From positions 18,690,539 through 18,754,538 of the forward strand of contig OX457037.1 in NCBI GenBank assembly GCA_949752735.1: DNA of 64,000 nt, given 5' to 3'. The notes under the pieces are model-generated. The model was not told where the DNA came from. It searched no databases and saw only the letters and a list, made by a program, of their open reading frames with translations. Positions 42,701-51,542 of this stretch are shown here, in pieces. This DNA is from Lumbricus terrestris (lineage: Eukaryota; Annelida; Clitellata; Crassiclitellata; Lumbricidae). The translations under genes were made by a program, and so were the position numbers. Positions within the stretch are counted from its first letter, which is position 1. Every line of letters begins with the position of its first letter.

Positions 42701-44929
42701 ACCAGAGAGGATGGCAGAGCGAACGGATGGGAGAAGACCATTCCATAGGGAAGGACCTATGCAGGCAAATGATCTGGATTGAGCCATGGCGGTCCTGACG
42801 CGAGGAACAAAGAGGTCGAGCCGATCTGAGGACCTAAGAGGACGCAGCGAAGTGGCCGAAATGGGGCGAAGTTTGAGATCACAAAGATACGTCGGAGCAA
42901 GGCCTCGTTGAGACTTGAGAACCAAGCTTAGAACTTTGAATTGTATGCGAGCTGAGAGTGGAAGCCAGTGAAGTTGTTCAGCCATGAATGTAGATATGTG
43001 TGAGAATCGAGGAAGACGGGCAATGAGCCTCGCCGCAGCATTGAGTACAGACTGTAGGGGAGCTAGCCGAACCTTAGGGAGGCCAGCAAGGACAGAATTA
43101 CAATAGTCAATCCGAGAACAGACGAAGGCGTGGACAATGGAGGTAAAGATCGAAGATGAAACAGATTTGAGAATAGCCCTCAGCAGTCTTGCTTCAGTCA
43201 CCTGCTCAACCAGAAGAAATTTTGTTATTACAATAACTATGGTATACATTAATATGCAATTTCTATAATTGTTAAAAGTCCATAAAAAAATTTAAAAAAT
43301 TAAAAATTAATAAAAATAAATTAAATTTTTTTTAAAAATAAAATAAAATAAAATAAAAAATAAATAAAATAAAATAGAATCATTGTTACAAGATACAAGC
43401 GTGATGTTTACATTTCATGCATAATTGCAGGGATATTTGTAACAAAACCAATCAGTTCAGTCAACTGAATTTTTTTCTAGTAGAGTCCGTGACACTTTTG
43501 TAGAGTCCGTGACAATATTAAACTTCACATAATTTTTTTTAAGGCAATGGTAGGAAAAGTAATTTATGTTAATTGAGTAGCCTGCAGTGGGGAATTAGAG
43601 CAATGGAAATAACAAGTTCGCTGTTCAATTTGAAATGCCTGAGAAATAAATTAGAAGCCCTAAAATGTCACGGACTCTACAAGTCGTGTTTTGCTCGAGC
43701 AAACCCAGACTCAGGATGTGGTGCATTTGTTATCACATAGTATTTATCACATACCCTCACCATGGTCATGATGTCCAGCTGAAAATATTCAACATTGGAT
43801 TTGCGTTAAAAATTTACCCCTTGGAAATTGCATGTAGAGTCCGTGACGCAAAAATATCAAAATTGCCACTTTGAAGCAAGGCCGACACAAAATCCTAAGC
43901 ACAAATTGAAAACCCTTTTGGAATCTTATACTAGAACCATATAGCTATCACAGAAATTATTATCAACTTGAACTTCTGATATTTTTTATTGACCTCTCGA
44001 GGACTGCAATACCGTGGAATGGCCCTGCGGCAAAGCTTGAGATGCTGTCCATGAGAGCGATGAAGCCTGCCGAATGCCGATAGCTCATTCGAGTACTCTT
44101 AACAAACTATCGACTGGTCTCACGAAATATCCTTATCCACTTACAGACCTAGGCCTAGCCTACATGTAATATTTAAGACCTCTAGACTAAGTGGGGGTTA
44201 TAAATAAATAGGTTTCAATATATTCAATAAGCTGGTAGGGATGCTCGGTTTTGACCACCTATGTCCTATACCTAACTTTTAAAGTCAACATCTCCTTACG
44301 TACTAAATACAATGTCTAACGAGTCAGTTCTTAATCAGGTGTTGCTTTAAATTTTATCGTCGCCTACTCGTTGTTCGTCAAACATCGTAAATAAACTAAT
44401 TTAGTTTATTAATTTAAACGCTAAAATAATGAAATATTGTACTATAACCTTATAACAAACTAACGATTCAGAGCCACCACACCGTGCATTGAAAGACGTA
44501 ACAATCAAGCGATAACATGGTCAGTCTTCATTCAGGCCATGTGGCGTGTCAGCCACAGTAACAGTAATGATAATCTGGCAATATCAAATTCATTTGATGA
44601 CACTAATTGGATATAATTATGATTTAATAAAATCGTTTTCCCTACTTTTGATTACGTTAGGCTACGTTTTTAGATCGTCAAAAAGCAGTGGGTGGCTCAC
44701 TAAAAATGATATAACTTTTGTTCTGCTTAGAGTTTTTGCGCAAAATTTGGCTATTTTACGTAGATATGAATTGCCTTTAAACCCGTAAAACTTGTCTTGA
44801 AAATCCCTGTTTTGACCAAGATATTGGCAAAAACCGTTTGGGATTACATTTTGGCCCTCCTTGTAGGTGTAGCCTACAATTATTAGGCAAATCTGTGACA
44901 ACAGCCTACCATGTACGTACCTCACACAT
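27692..44929 (-). CDS. Lectin gene 2: ricin-B-type (QxW)3 beta-trefoil lectin, four exons
   Basis: Join on the minus strand: exon 1 44929-44921, exon 2 40906-40726, exon 3 40028-39915, exon 4 27780-27692. The product is about 130 residues with no internal stop. It begins MCE then DYFIKSHMNGLVLDVENG. QxW motifs are DAQKW, INQQW and NQHW, one per exon; the three VLDV/CLDL/VLDI strands precede them as in other ricin-B lectins. All donors and acceptors are GT/AG and exon 3 has the good donor gtaag. Intron 3 is about 12 kb because a TIR element and, inside it, a 9.86-kb LTR retrotransposon have inserted; intron 1 holds a 507-bp and a 2.3-kb element. Function beyond glycan binding cannot be inferred. 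Confidence 0.8.
27826..28215 (-). mobile_element. L2-like LINE 3' end with GATT tail
   Basis: Minus strand: gagcgcctctgag, ggcactatataaattc, then (GATT)n. Interrupts the intron 3 block that is continuous in gene 3. Confidence 0.65.
28216..28544 (-). repeat. Duplicated intron 3 block (gene 2 copy)
   Basis: Colinear with 51580-51855 of gene 3 (tgcttaacttcctgtaaacc, tgcagttggataaataa). No exon in it. Confidence 0.65.
29519..30039 (+). repeat. 5' LTR
   Basis: 521 bp, begins TATGATAAT and ends GGATCATA (short inverted ends). TATA box TATAAAA at 29732-29738, about 300 bp from the right edge. CATTAAA near 29873 is a possible poly(A) signal. Confidence 0.93.
30040..30055 (+). other. Candidate primer-binding site
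   Basis: TGATGGAGACCCGGAG directly abuts the 5' LTR, where a tRNA 3' end should pair. It loosely resembles the complement of a tRNA-Ala 3' end; not confirmed. Confidence 0.4.
30153..30461 (+). CDS. Short acidic ORF after the 5' LTR, gag-leader position
   Basis: 102-103 codons (the upstream ATG at 30150 adds one residue). The protein is rich in Asp, Pro and Leu, with PPPILTAKEADDVESWLLDH and IDTDELEENWDL. No zinc knuckle or known Gag domain. Position suggests a Gag remnant or a leader protein; function unknown. Confidence 0.4.
   Translation: MSQPLPDLIPPTDPAQSLPPPILTAKEADDVESWLLDHYRHNHRCSGICSHIEAYIDDVIVMHNPLLDNRDDDLPPLQEIDTDELEENWDLTADQNPPDPPQ
31900..33700 (+). other. C-rich internal region of the LTR element
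   Basis: Base composition shifts to C/A-rich with overlapping Pro/Ser/His-rich frames in all three phases (31920-32417, 32246-32773, 32485-33003, 33065-33676). The last is basic and Pro-rich (RPPRVYNQQHFRKPFRPPFR), as in nucleic-acid-binding Gag tails. No CCHC motif. Treated as decayed gag or spacer, not as genes. Confidence 0.4.
33752..33850 (+). pseudogene. YADDTQ reverse-transcriptase-like fragment
   Basis: FQYADDTQAFVHGSPSAASS reads like the catalytic YADD box of non-LTR reverse transcriptases. It lies upstream of the LTR-type RT piece, so it is not that enzyme's own active site. Only about 30 residues, then ACAGACA-rich sequence. Confidence 0.45.
34990..35480 (+). pseudogene. Damaged Ty3/Gypsy-type RT N-terminal region
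   Basis: Reads FDHRDVFA, then in another frame RPYQHKPQVRAEIERQIQAT, HDIISPDTTP, TGA at 35317, RPLIFVVKRN, LADFRHLYRQ, LPLHNLDPILVSMAAYFSA, TGA at 35477. Order and spacing match the DVFA...RPYR..P..R.EI..QI...I..SP....VKK...DFR.LN...P...LD region before the RT active site. Everything after YFSA, including YLDD, RNase H and integrase, is missing. Confidence 0.72.
35481..38840 (+). other. Non-coding 3' part of the LTR element
   Basis: No pol motif. 36300-36600 is briefly Thr/Pro/Ser-rich in the plus frame; 36700-38820 is AT-rich without coding signal and includes T homopolymers. Confidence 0.55.
38841..38857 (+). other. Polypurine tract of the LTR element
   Basis: ccggaggaggagca immediately before the 3' LTR; expected primer for plus-strand synthesis. 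Confidence 0.7.
38858..39378 (+). repeat. 3' LTR
   Basis: 521 bp, same sequence as the 5' LTR by eye over its full length; followed by TACG. Confidence 0.93.
39534..39914 (-). repeat. Duplicated intron 3 block next to gene 2 exon 3
   Basis: Colinear with 53270-53460 plus 54291-54479 and with 5420-5596 plus 7400-7614. Confidence 0.65.
39915..40028 (-). CDS. Lectin gene 2, exon 3 (second QxW repeat)
   Basis: 114 bp, acceptor ttatgtcag, donor G|gtaagaaaa. Encodes NRLVVNPYQSGKINQQW and ends in NMVLDIA plus the first base of a split codon. Frame and length match the paralogues exactly. Confidence 0.87.
40267..40565. mobile_element. MITE-like repeat, GGCGGA termini
   Basis: Ends CAAGGGCGGAAACAGG and CCTGGGTCCGCCTCTG are imperfectly inverted, as in hAT MITEs. 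Related to 6640-7095. No target duplication recognised. Confidence 0.55.
40726..40906 (-). CDS. Lectin gene 2, exon 2 (first QxW repeat)
   Basis: 181 bp, acceptor gatcctcag, donor G|gtaggac. Encodes DYFIKSHMNGLVLDVENG, then CWEKNRTDAQKWRDD and YCLDLE. The upstream intron flank differs from genes 1 and 3 because the 507-bp element at 40943-41449 sits close to the acceptor. Confidence 0.88.
40943..41449. mobile_element. 507-bp element with tandem CCGGACAATTCGGA subterminal repeats
   Basis: TIRs begin CCGGACAA[C/T]TCGTCGACGG and contain four to five 14-18-bp repeats of gGACAATTCGGAnnc on each side. A second copy starts at 63674 and runs off the window. No transposase and no clear target duplication. 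It lies 37 bp from the gene 2 exon 2 acceptor. Confidence 0.78.
41732..44024. mobile_element. 2.3-kb TIR element carrying eight GTCACGGACTCTAC motifs
   Basis: Termini GGACCATTCCACGGTATT and AATACCGTGGAATGGCC, 5-bp duplication CTGCG (41727-41731, 44025-44029). Gene 3 has the empty site ttcactgtggcaaagc. The 14-mer occurs at 41756, 41925, 42123, 42137, 43667 (forward) and 43480, 43500, 43834 (reverse). A LINE fragment is nested inside. No transposase. Superfamily unassigned. Confidence 0.85.
42583..43249 (-). mobile_element. L2/CR1-like LINE ORF2 C-terminus with 3' end
   Basis: An uninterrupted 207-codon frame (43249-42626) reads HAFVCSRIDYCNSVLAGLPK, LQSVLNAAARLI, LHWLPLSARIQFKV, GLAPTYL, LRSSD and PSLWNGLLPSVR: the tail after the RT domain. 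The 3' end shows gggagcgcttctg and a (GATAC)n tail to 42583. The RT active site is absent (5' truncation), yet the frame is clean, so the insertion is young. Confidence 0.88.
44030..44900 (-). repeat. Duplicated intron 1 / promoter-proximal block (gene 2 copy)
   Basis: Matches 12610-12760 and 14180-14520 of gene 1. Includes the ATATAACTTTTGTTC repeat. Confidence 0.65.
44921..44929 (-). CDS. Lectin gene 2, exon 1 (ATG plus two codons)
   Basis: ATGTGTGAG followed by a textbook donor gtacgt, phase 0, which fits the phase-0 acceptor of exon 2. It is aligned with ATGAGTCAG|gtatac of gene 3. The segment between the TATA-like box at 45097-45106 and this ATG is conserved between copies. Assigned by paralogue comparison, not by transcript. 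Confidence 0.55.
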
Positions 44930-45096
44930 CTTGAAACGCGAATGCAAGAACTCGAGAAACTCTTCACAAAGAACTAATTGCCAGGAGGTTGGTCGCCCGG
45001 ATGCAGTTGTCGGTAGATGGCAGAATAGAGCAACACGATGTCTAGTTGCTCATTCGGCGAAGAACATCACAATGGGCAAAGCGCACTTCTACCGCC

Positions 45097-45106
45097 TCTT
45101 TTATGC
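45097..45106 (-). promoter_or_regulatory. TATA-like box of lectin gene 2
   Basis: Minus-strand CATAAAAGAG, about 168 bp upstream of the ATG. The whole segment from here to exon 1 is closely similar to gene 3 and more loosely to gene 1. Confidence 0.5.
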
Positions 45107-45166
45107 TGAGCATTGACGTATAGTGTCCAGAGGCGGTTTTCTGATTTGAGCTAATTTAATTATAAA

Positions 45167-46340
45167 TTATAAATTTGAGCTATTTTCGTCACATTCTGTG
45201 AGAAACCCAACAGTCACATTCGTATTCTTAACCTGATCATATGCGGAGACTCGGTCCGAACTTTTGGGGAGGAGGACAGACGAGCGGCCAAAAGAGATCG
45301 CCGAGGCGAGAAGCGCCGAGCTGGGAGGGTTTTGAACAGAGGGATGTCCGCTCTTAAAATGTCGGAATGTTTGAATTTTCACACTGCAATGGTAGAATTT
45401 TAGGCCGTCATTTTAGCGAAGTTGCTCATCATTTCAGTGCTAATGCTCCTGGTTAGAGACTTCAAAAGATTTCAATACTTCTCCAATATCGAGGCGTTTT
45501 GAATTTCCACACTACAATGGAAGCATAATTGTTTGGCTGACACTTTAACGAAATTGCATATCGTTTCGGTGCTAATGGTCCTGGTCTAAGACGTCAAAAG
45601 TGTCCTCCATGTCTAAAATTGCCTAATATTCATACTGCAATAGTAGAATTTTAGGCTGTCATTTTAACGAAATTGCTCATCATTTCAGTGCTAATAGTCC
45701 TAGTTTAAGACTTCAAAAGTTCCCGCTCATTGTTTAACATTTTATGAGATTCCACACTGCAATGGAAACATTTTAGGCTGTGACCTGAAACATTTCTCAT
45801 GATTTCATTGCTGACAGACATGGCTTAGGAAGTTGAGACTTCAATAAATGTCCCCTCAACATCGTTTACATTTTTTTAAATTTCCATATTAAAAATTTTA
45901 AAATGTATGATGTCATCTTAACATCATTGCTTAGTTTTCAATGCTGATAGTTATGGTTTAAGATTTTAGAGTGTCGCTTTCCATTTGTTTAAAAAATTTT
46001 GGATTTTCAAACTGTAGGCTAACCGTAGTTTTTTAAACTGTCATCTTCACAAAATTATTCACGATTTTAGTCGTCAGAGACATATGGTTTAAGACTTCAA
46101 AAAATGTCTCCTCCTATTGTTTAAAATATTTTCAAACTGTTATGGTTACATTGTAAACTGTCATATCAACAAAATTGCTCATTGTGGATAAATAGTGGAT
46201 AACAAAGTAGAAATTCATAATGATATTTCTGAAATATTGGGGGATATAGGCCTAAGCAACTCCGTCCCCTCTCATCGCAAACTTTGGACCGTCTCATCTG
46301 TCCCCCCTATGTCTTCGGGCGATCATTACTTTCTGCTGCT
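45167..46340. repeat. ~120-bp minisatellite element, inverted relative of 26470-27555
   Basis: The segment 45250-45360 (gacgagcggcc, gggagggttttg) matches the reverse of 27430-27530, followed by repeated gcaatggtagaattttaggc and catcatttcagtgctaat blocks. Lies just upstream of the gene 2 promoter. Ends not resolved. Confidence 0.65.
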
Positions 46341-46380
46341 CATTTTGCCAACGCCATTTGCCGAATGGAGGGCTGAGAGA

Positions 46381-46745
46381 CAGGGCTGTATTCTGAATTT
46401 TTGAGGTGAGCACGCGCTTCCGCCGAAAAAACCGACTTTTTAGTCATCAAAATTTCTGACGACATTATTTTTTAATCATCAGTTGATTTTCCGATCAGTT
46501 TTCGCCCGAAAATTCCCCTTCTCCTCGGCGAAGAACGCTCACAACACATCATTTCTTCTTCACAAATCGTGATTTTTCCCCCTGCGTATACCCGCTTGGT
46601 CTATGTGAGGTGAGTAGCCTATACGCTGTATACCCGCGTAGGCTATGCCCTCGTTTTCGGAGGTGAGCATACGCTATGATTTTTCCCCCGGAGGTGAGTA
46701 TACGCTGTATAGCCCTACCCGCGTATATCCTACAGCACAGCCCTG
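46381..46745. mobile_element. 365-bp hAT MITE
   Basis: Termini CAGGGCTGTATTC and CAGCACAGCCCTG; perfect 8-bp duplication CTGAGAGA (46373-46380, 46746-46753). Interior repeats of ggaggtgagnatacgct and gtatacccgcg. Confidence 0.9.
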
Positions 46746-46753
46746 CTGAGAGA

Positions 46754-47440
46754 CCGTTATGAGGGAAGCGGGAAACAATTACGCTCCGTTTGCTTTTCGA
46801 GTCAGAATGTTTACCATTACCCCAAACCACCCCAAATGTTGCCTCTAATTTTTTATTTATTAATCAAGTAACGTGCGAATCTCATATTTTTACAGTTCTC
46901 AGCGTTTTGTGATGACAATTTACTTGTCTATGGCCAGCATGTGATGCTTTACAAAAATAAACATGCCACAATTACTGTTTACTTGCTACTGTAATTATAT
47001 TTATTGTGCATTTAGATATCTATACACTTGAAAGCCAAGCCAAGCTAGTGAGTGTTGAGCCGCTTGTGAAGGAAGGAAGTTAATCTGAGCTACGAAGCGA
47101 AGGCGGAAGTCGATTCCCTCCGAATGGAAACGATTTCCATTCCTCGTGCAAAGGCATAGAATGCCCGATAACCAATTGACTCTGCATCCGGGCTCAGCAA
47201 AAAAACAGTAGGCCTACTTGGCGATCACAGTCAACGAGAGGGCATTGAGGAGTTAGCATTGTTTGGAGTTGTCTGGGGCTATTGGATATATTTTATCTTG
47301 AACTTTACTAGTAGCCAGTGCAGCTGATGGAGTAGCCTAAGAAATTTGGTCGAAGTGGGACATGCAGCTCTACCCTGGCTAAGGAGTTTTGGATGCGATA
47401 AAAATTTTTTTAACTGTTTGTTCTATCATTAGCCTATGTG
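46754..47440. other. No recognisable gene
   Basis: No domain, TIR or tandem repeat identified. Confidence 0.5.
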
Positions 47441-47448
47441 TCGGCTAA

Positions 47449-47656
47449 CAGTGCTTAAAGTGTGGAAAATTAAGTGCATGGACGCCCTTGCCTTTCCAAA
47501 AGAAGTGCCTGGACGCCCTTACCTTTCCAAAAGAAGTGCCTGGACGCTCCTCAACTTTCCAGTATGTGTTGGCGAAATAAGTGGCAGGACGACGTTCAGA
47601 TTTTAGAATAAGTGCGTGGACGCCGTCCATGACCTCCAGTCACACTTTAAGCCCTG
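47449..47656. mobile_element. 208-bp hAT MITE with 34-bp tandem units
   Basis: Termini CAGTGCTTAAAGTGTG and CACACTTTAAGCCCTG; flanks tcggctaa and taggctaa (one mismatch). Units of tgcctggacgcccttacctt separated by tccaaaagaag repeat three times. Confidence 0.85.
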
Positions 47657-47664
47657 TAGGCTAA

Positions 47665-48780
47665 ACAATTTATTGTAACACAAATGGTTGAAATCTTAAG
47701 TCATAATAGTTGATGATAGGCTACTATTACGAACTTATTTCAGATCCATTATTTATTAAATAAACTCAGGGATTGGGAAGAAACATACATATTTCTTGGG
47801 TTTGTTGCGAAAGACCAAAATAAACGTAGTCAGAAAATTTTCTGACAGAAGGTGCCAACGATGTCCAGTTGCCGTCCGTCAAAAACGGCCACTCCCCCAC
47901 CTGAAACCTAATTATTCTTCTCTCCAAAGCAGATGGACTAGATTGAACACTTGTTTATGTGGTAGGCCCTATGTACAGTTGGGTATAGTAAAAAAGTTTT
48001 CGTTTAAAATTAACTTCGACCCAACTCAAAAGGCTGCTCCATTCCCAAAGGAGAAACGTAGAAGAAAGATTACCCTATGCATCAAATTTATTGCATCCAA
48101 CTTTCTCGCCGAGTAATGAAAGTTTCGTCTACTTTCGCAGGTGAAAAAACATGTCAAGAAAGACTTGTAGCCTACTGCGCATAATTATACGCCATTCAAA
48201 ATAGCTCTAATTTTGTGCCTCCTTATCCGAGGATCGGGTTTTTGACACACGGAGTCAATTCTTCTATGATAGGGACATTTCTGTCAGTTCTCTAGTAGGC
48301 CTAGCCGTTGGATGCGAGGGAGCGCGGTAAATACAGGAGTATGGAGTATGCTCATACAAGAAAGAAGGCTTGACGGAGAAGGCAAACTGATGGAGTAGGC
48401 AAACTAAATATTATTGACTATGCGGGTCTGACAGTTGGCAAATTATTGATCTCAAAATATCCCATTTGGGAGTATGATCAGGCACGGAAGAAGACTTGAA
48501 AGAGAAGGAAAACTGTCAGTCAGTTTTGAACGGACTGCAGGGCAGTTGAGACACATAACTTGTTTCCGCCGATAAAAGTTGATAATAATAGGCCTAATAA
48601 TAATAATGATAACCTAATTATCATAAATATTATTCACTATGCGGGTCTGACAGTTAGCTTAGCCAATTGATCTGAAAATAACCCATTTGGGAGTATGCAC
48701 AATACTCATACACGGAAGAAGGCTTGACGATTCTCAAGTTTGCAAATGTTAAAAATTAGAATTCGGGAGCAATACTTGAA
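47665..48780. other. Spacer with a ~225-bp duplicated segment
   Basis: actatgcgggtctgacagtt and cccatttgggagtatg recur at about 48417 and 48643. The 106-codon frame at 47796-48116 has no recognisable domain. Confidence 0.5.
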
Positions 48781-48890
48781 CGAATAAATGAATAAATTAG
48801 TAAATTAACAAATTAATAAATGATTAAATGACTTAATGAATAAATGAATAACTGAATCAATGAATCAATGAATAAATGAATATCTCTATG
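48780..48890. repeat. (TGAATAAA)n-like microsatellite
   Basis: Imperfect aataaatgaat/aatcaatgaat units. Confidence 0.8.
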
Positions 48891-49166
48891 CAATGTTCCT
48901 GGTTGTTGCATATGGATTAACTAAGTTTAAGTAGCAGGGAACCTGAAAAAATGGCTAACAATCGTTGACTTAGACCTACTACTATTTATAATTGGCTATT
49001 ATAAATTATACGCGTCTTTACATATTATCGACAAACCAGCCATCTGAAAGTTTAGTTTCATTAGCATAATACATTATCAAAATCTATCTCTTTTTTGCCT
49101 TGGTATTGAACTGGACTTACTGAAATCCTAGCGTTTTTATCTCTGATTGGTGTACACGACTATAGG

Positions 49167-49400
<234 letters not shown>

Positions 49401-49589
49401 ATAATATAACTTGGCATTTTGAAAACATGTTCTATATGAGTTATTTTATTAGGCCTATACTTTTTAACTGCTCTGGCTGTGCTCTGGTAACCAAAATGTC
49501 AAATTCTGATTTTGTTGACTGTTGTAACAGTAAGACAAGCCACCTTGATAGCTACTCCATTGAATAGAGCACCCATTAAAGAAACAGAA

Positions 49590-49850
49590 ATTGTCATGGG
49601 ATGTAGCACCTACGCAAAAGAAGGAATTTTTTAATGACATTTTACATGTTTAATGGCAATTCATATTTACATACCGTGGTCAAGTTTCACCAAAATAATA
49701 TTTATAACAGAACAAAAGTTATATCACTTTTGGTGAGATTACTCACTGCTTTTTGAGAATTAAAAACATAAAAATTCATACTTTCGACGAAAATATTGGC
49801 AATAGACCGTATGGGTACTTTTTATGGCCCACCCTATTGACCTAGACATT
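49590..49850. repeat. ATATAACTTTTGTTC-type dispersed repeat
   Basis: Related to 14290-14520, 23575-24000 and 44620-44860 (acagaacaaaagttatatcac, acatgtttaatggcaattcat). Confidence 0.6.
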
Positions 49851-49860
49851 TTAGACAATA

Positions 49861-50765
49861 ATGTCACTTCTCAGAGACGCATTGATGCATGCTCATAATG
49901 TTCTGTCAAAATGGGCCCACAGTTCGAGCGCCCAATCTTGTAAAATATTCAATGTTTTACTATTGTTATTTGCTAAGTCTGATAGTAAAAATGAGCACAA
50001 TATTCGGATCAAATTATTCGAAACAACACATGAACGATATTGATTATCATAACATTAAAAGCCAAGTAATAACCTGTTGTTTACTTTTTACTCTCTAGCC
50101 TCTAGACTTTTCTTGTGTCAACACTGACTAAAAGGCTAAGACTCTAATTTATTGTCTGCTTAAGCCTATTAGGCCTATTTTAATTTTTTGTGGTACGCCT
50201 CAATTAAAATACTTTAATACTGTAGATGTGGTAATTATAGACTCTAATGATATCGTACAAAATGAAAGAATTAAGGCATGAATTAGGCCTAATAATACCG
50301 GTATCTAGACGAATGCTAATTCGCTGAATAGGTCTACAACACGTTCTATGGGCAGGCTTACATTTGTGATTCTGTGGGCTGGGTCCCACTGTTTTTCCGA
50401 ACGTTTGTTATTTCTGCCCGGTTTCCTCGTGAATTAATTCCTAACAGCTTTAAATAATTGTATGTTTTATAAAGAATAAAAAAACGAGAAATGTCTGTAT
50501 TTACTAATTGAAGTTTCAGTAGGCGTTACATCATGACTAATATTTTTGTATCAAGCAACGATCTTTGTCTCTTGTCAATCTGCTTGGATCGCATTCAGCA
50601 TTACATCTGTAATATTTCAAGAGCCTAAGCCTAAGAATACTTTTGCTAGCGTAAACAAATACGCACACACGGACCTGTTGAAGCTGGGCAGCATGACACG
50701 AGACAGACTCAGACAGAGAGTGGCGTCGGACTCTTACGGGCATTGAGCCCAATGATATTGATGAT
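49861..50765. other. No recognisable gene
   Basis: Short open frames only, with no motif. The frames at 49861-50098 and 50537-50752 have no support. Confidence 0.5.
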
Positions 50766-50769
50766 GACT

Positions 50770-51020
<251 letters not shown>

Positions 51021-51059
51021 GTACTCTTTTCTTTATACTGCTAATCTTCTATAATAATT

Positions 51060-51459
51060 CTTATTCTTTATCTACCCCAATTCATTTAGTTTAATATTTC
51101 ATGTGATTAAAACAGAAATTTTGAAAGAACATTCTCTACAAACTTGTAAGAAAAATTAATGAATCAATCAATGCATTTCCAGTATTTTTTATCTGCATAC
51201 ATGTCCACAAGTTTTGAAAGCTCCGTTGTAATTTTATGGGCCACCGGTAAAAAGTATAATTAATCTGTGTAAAAGTGCTATAAAAACTAATATTTTTAAT
51301 CCAAGTAAATATTATACGAGACTTGTTTATGTTCTTAAAATGAAGCATAGGCTTAATATTGTTCAATGGACGAACTTAAATCCAGGATATTCCTGATGTT
51401 CAGTGTATAATAATTATTTCTCGTACCACTGACGGCTTAGCACATCGGAGCATTTATAC
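51060..51459 (-). repeat. Lectin gene 3 3' flank (probable 3' UTR)
   Basis: Uninterrupted version of the block found at 26225-26469/27564-27691 and 1862-2320. ATTAAA on the minus strand near 51095 is a possible poly(A) signal. Confidence 0.6.
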
Positions 51460-51542
51460 CTAGTAAGCCAGCTCGAACGTCCAGCACTGATTCTCTCTGT
51501 AGTGCCCAGGATAGGCATACACTCTGGCTCTCGCTTTTGGTT
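51460..51542 (-). CDS. Lectin gene 3, exon 4 (third QxW repeat and stop)
   Basis: 83 bp, acceptor tgtttacag. Reads PKARARVYAYPGHYRENQCW, then TFELAY and TAG. Best-preserved third repeat of the cluster. Confidence 0.82.

Noticed and set aside
41756..43847. CRISPR-like array from repeated GTCACGGACTCTAC
   Set aside because: Repeats are only 14 bp, in both orientations, irregularly spaced, in a eukaryotic transposon.
44838..45116. Plus-strand ORF with the same C-terminus (HFYRLFYAEH) as 63325-63510
   Set aside because: The similarity comes from duplicated DNA, the lectin promoter and 5' leader read antisense. Gene 1 does not keep the frame.
47796..48116. 106-codon plus-strand ORF as a gene
   Set aside because: No domain, no conserved paralogue and no splice or promoter context; length is plausible by chance.
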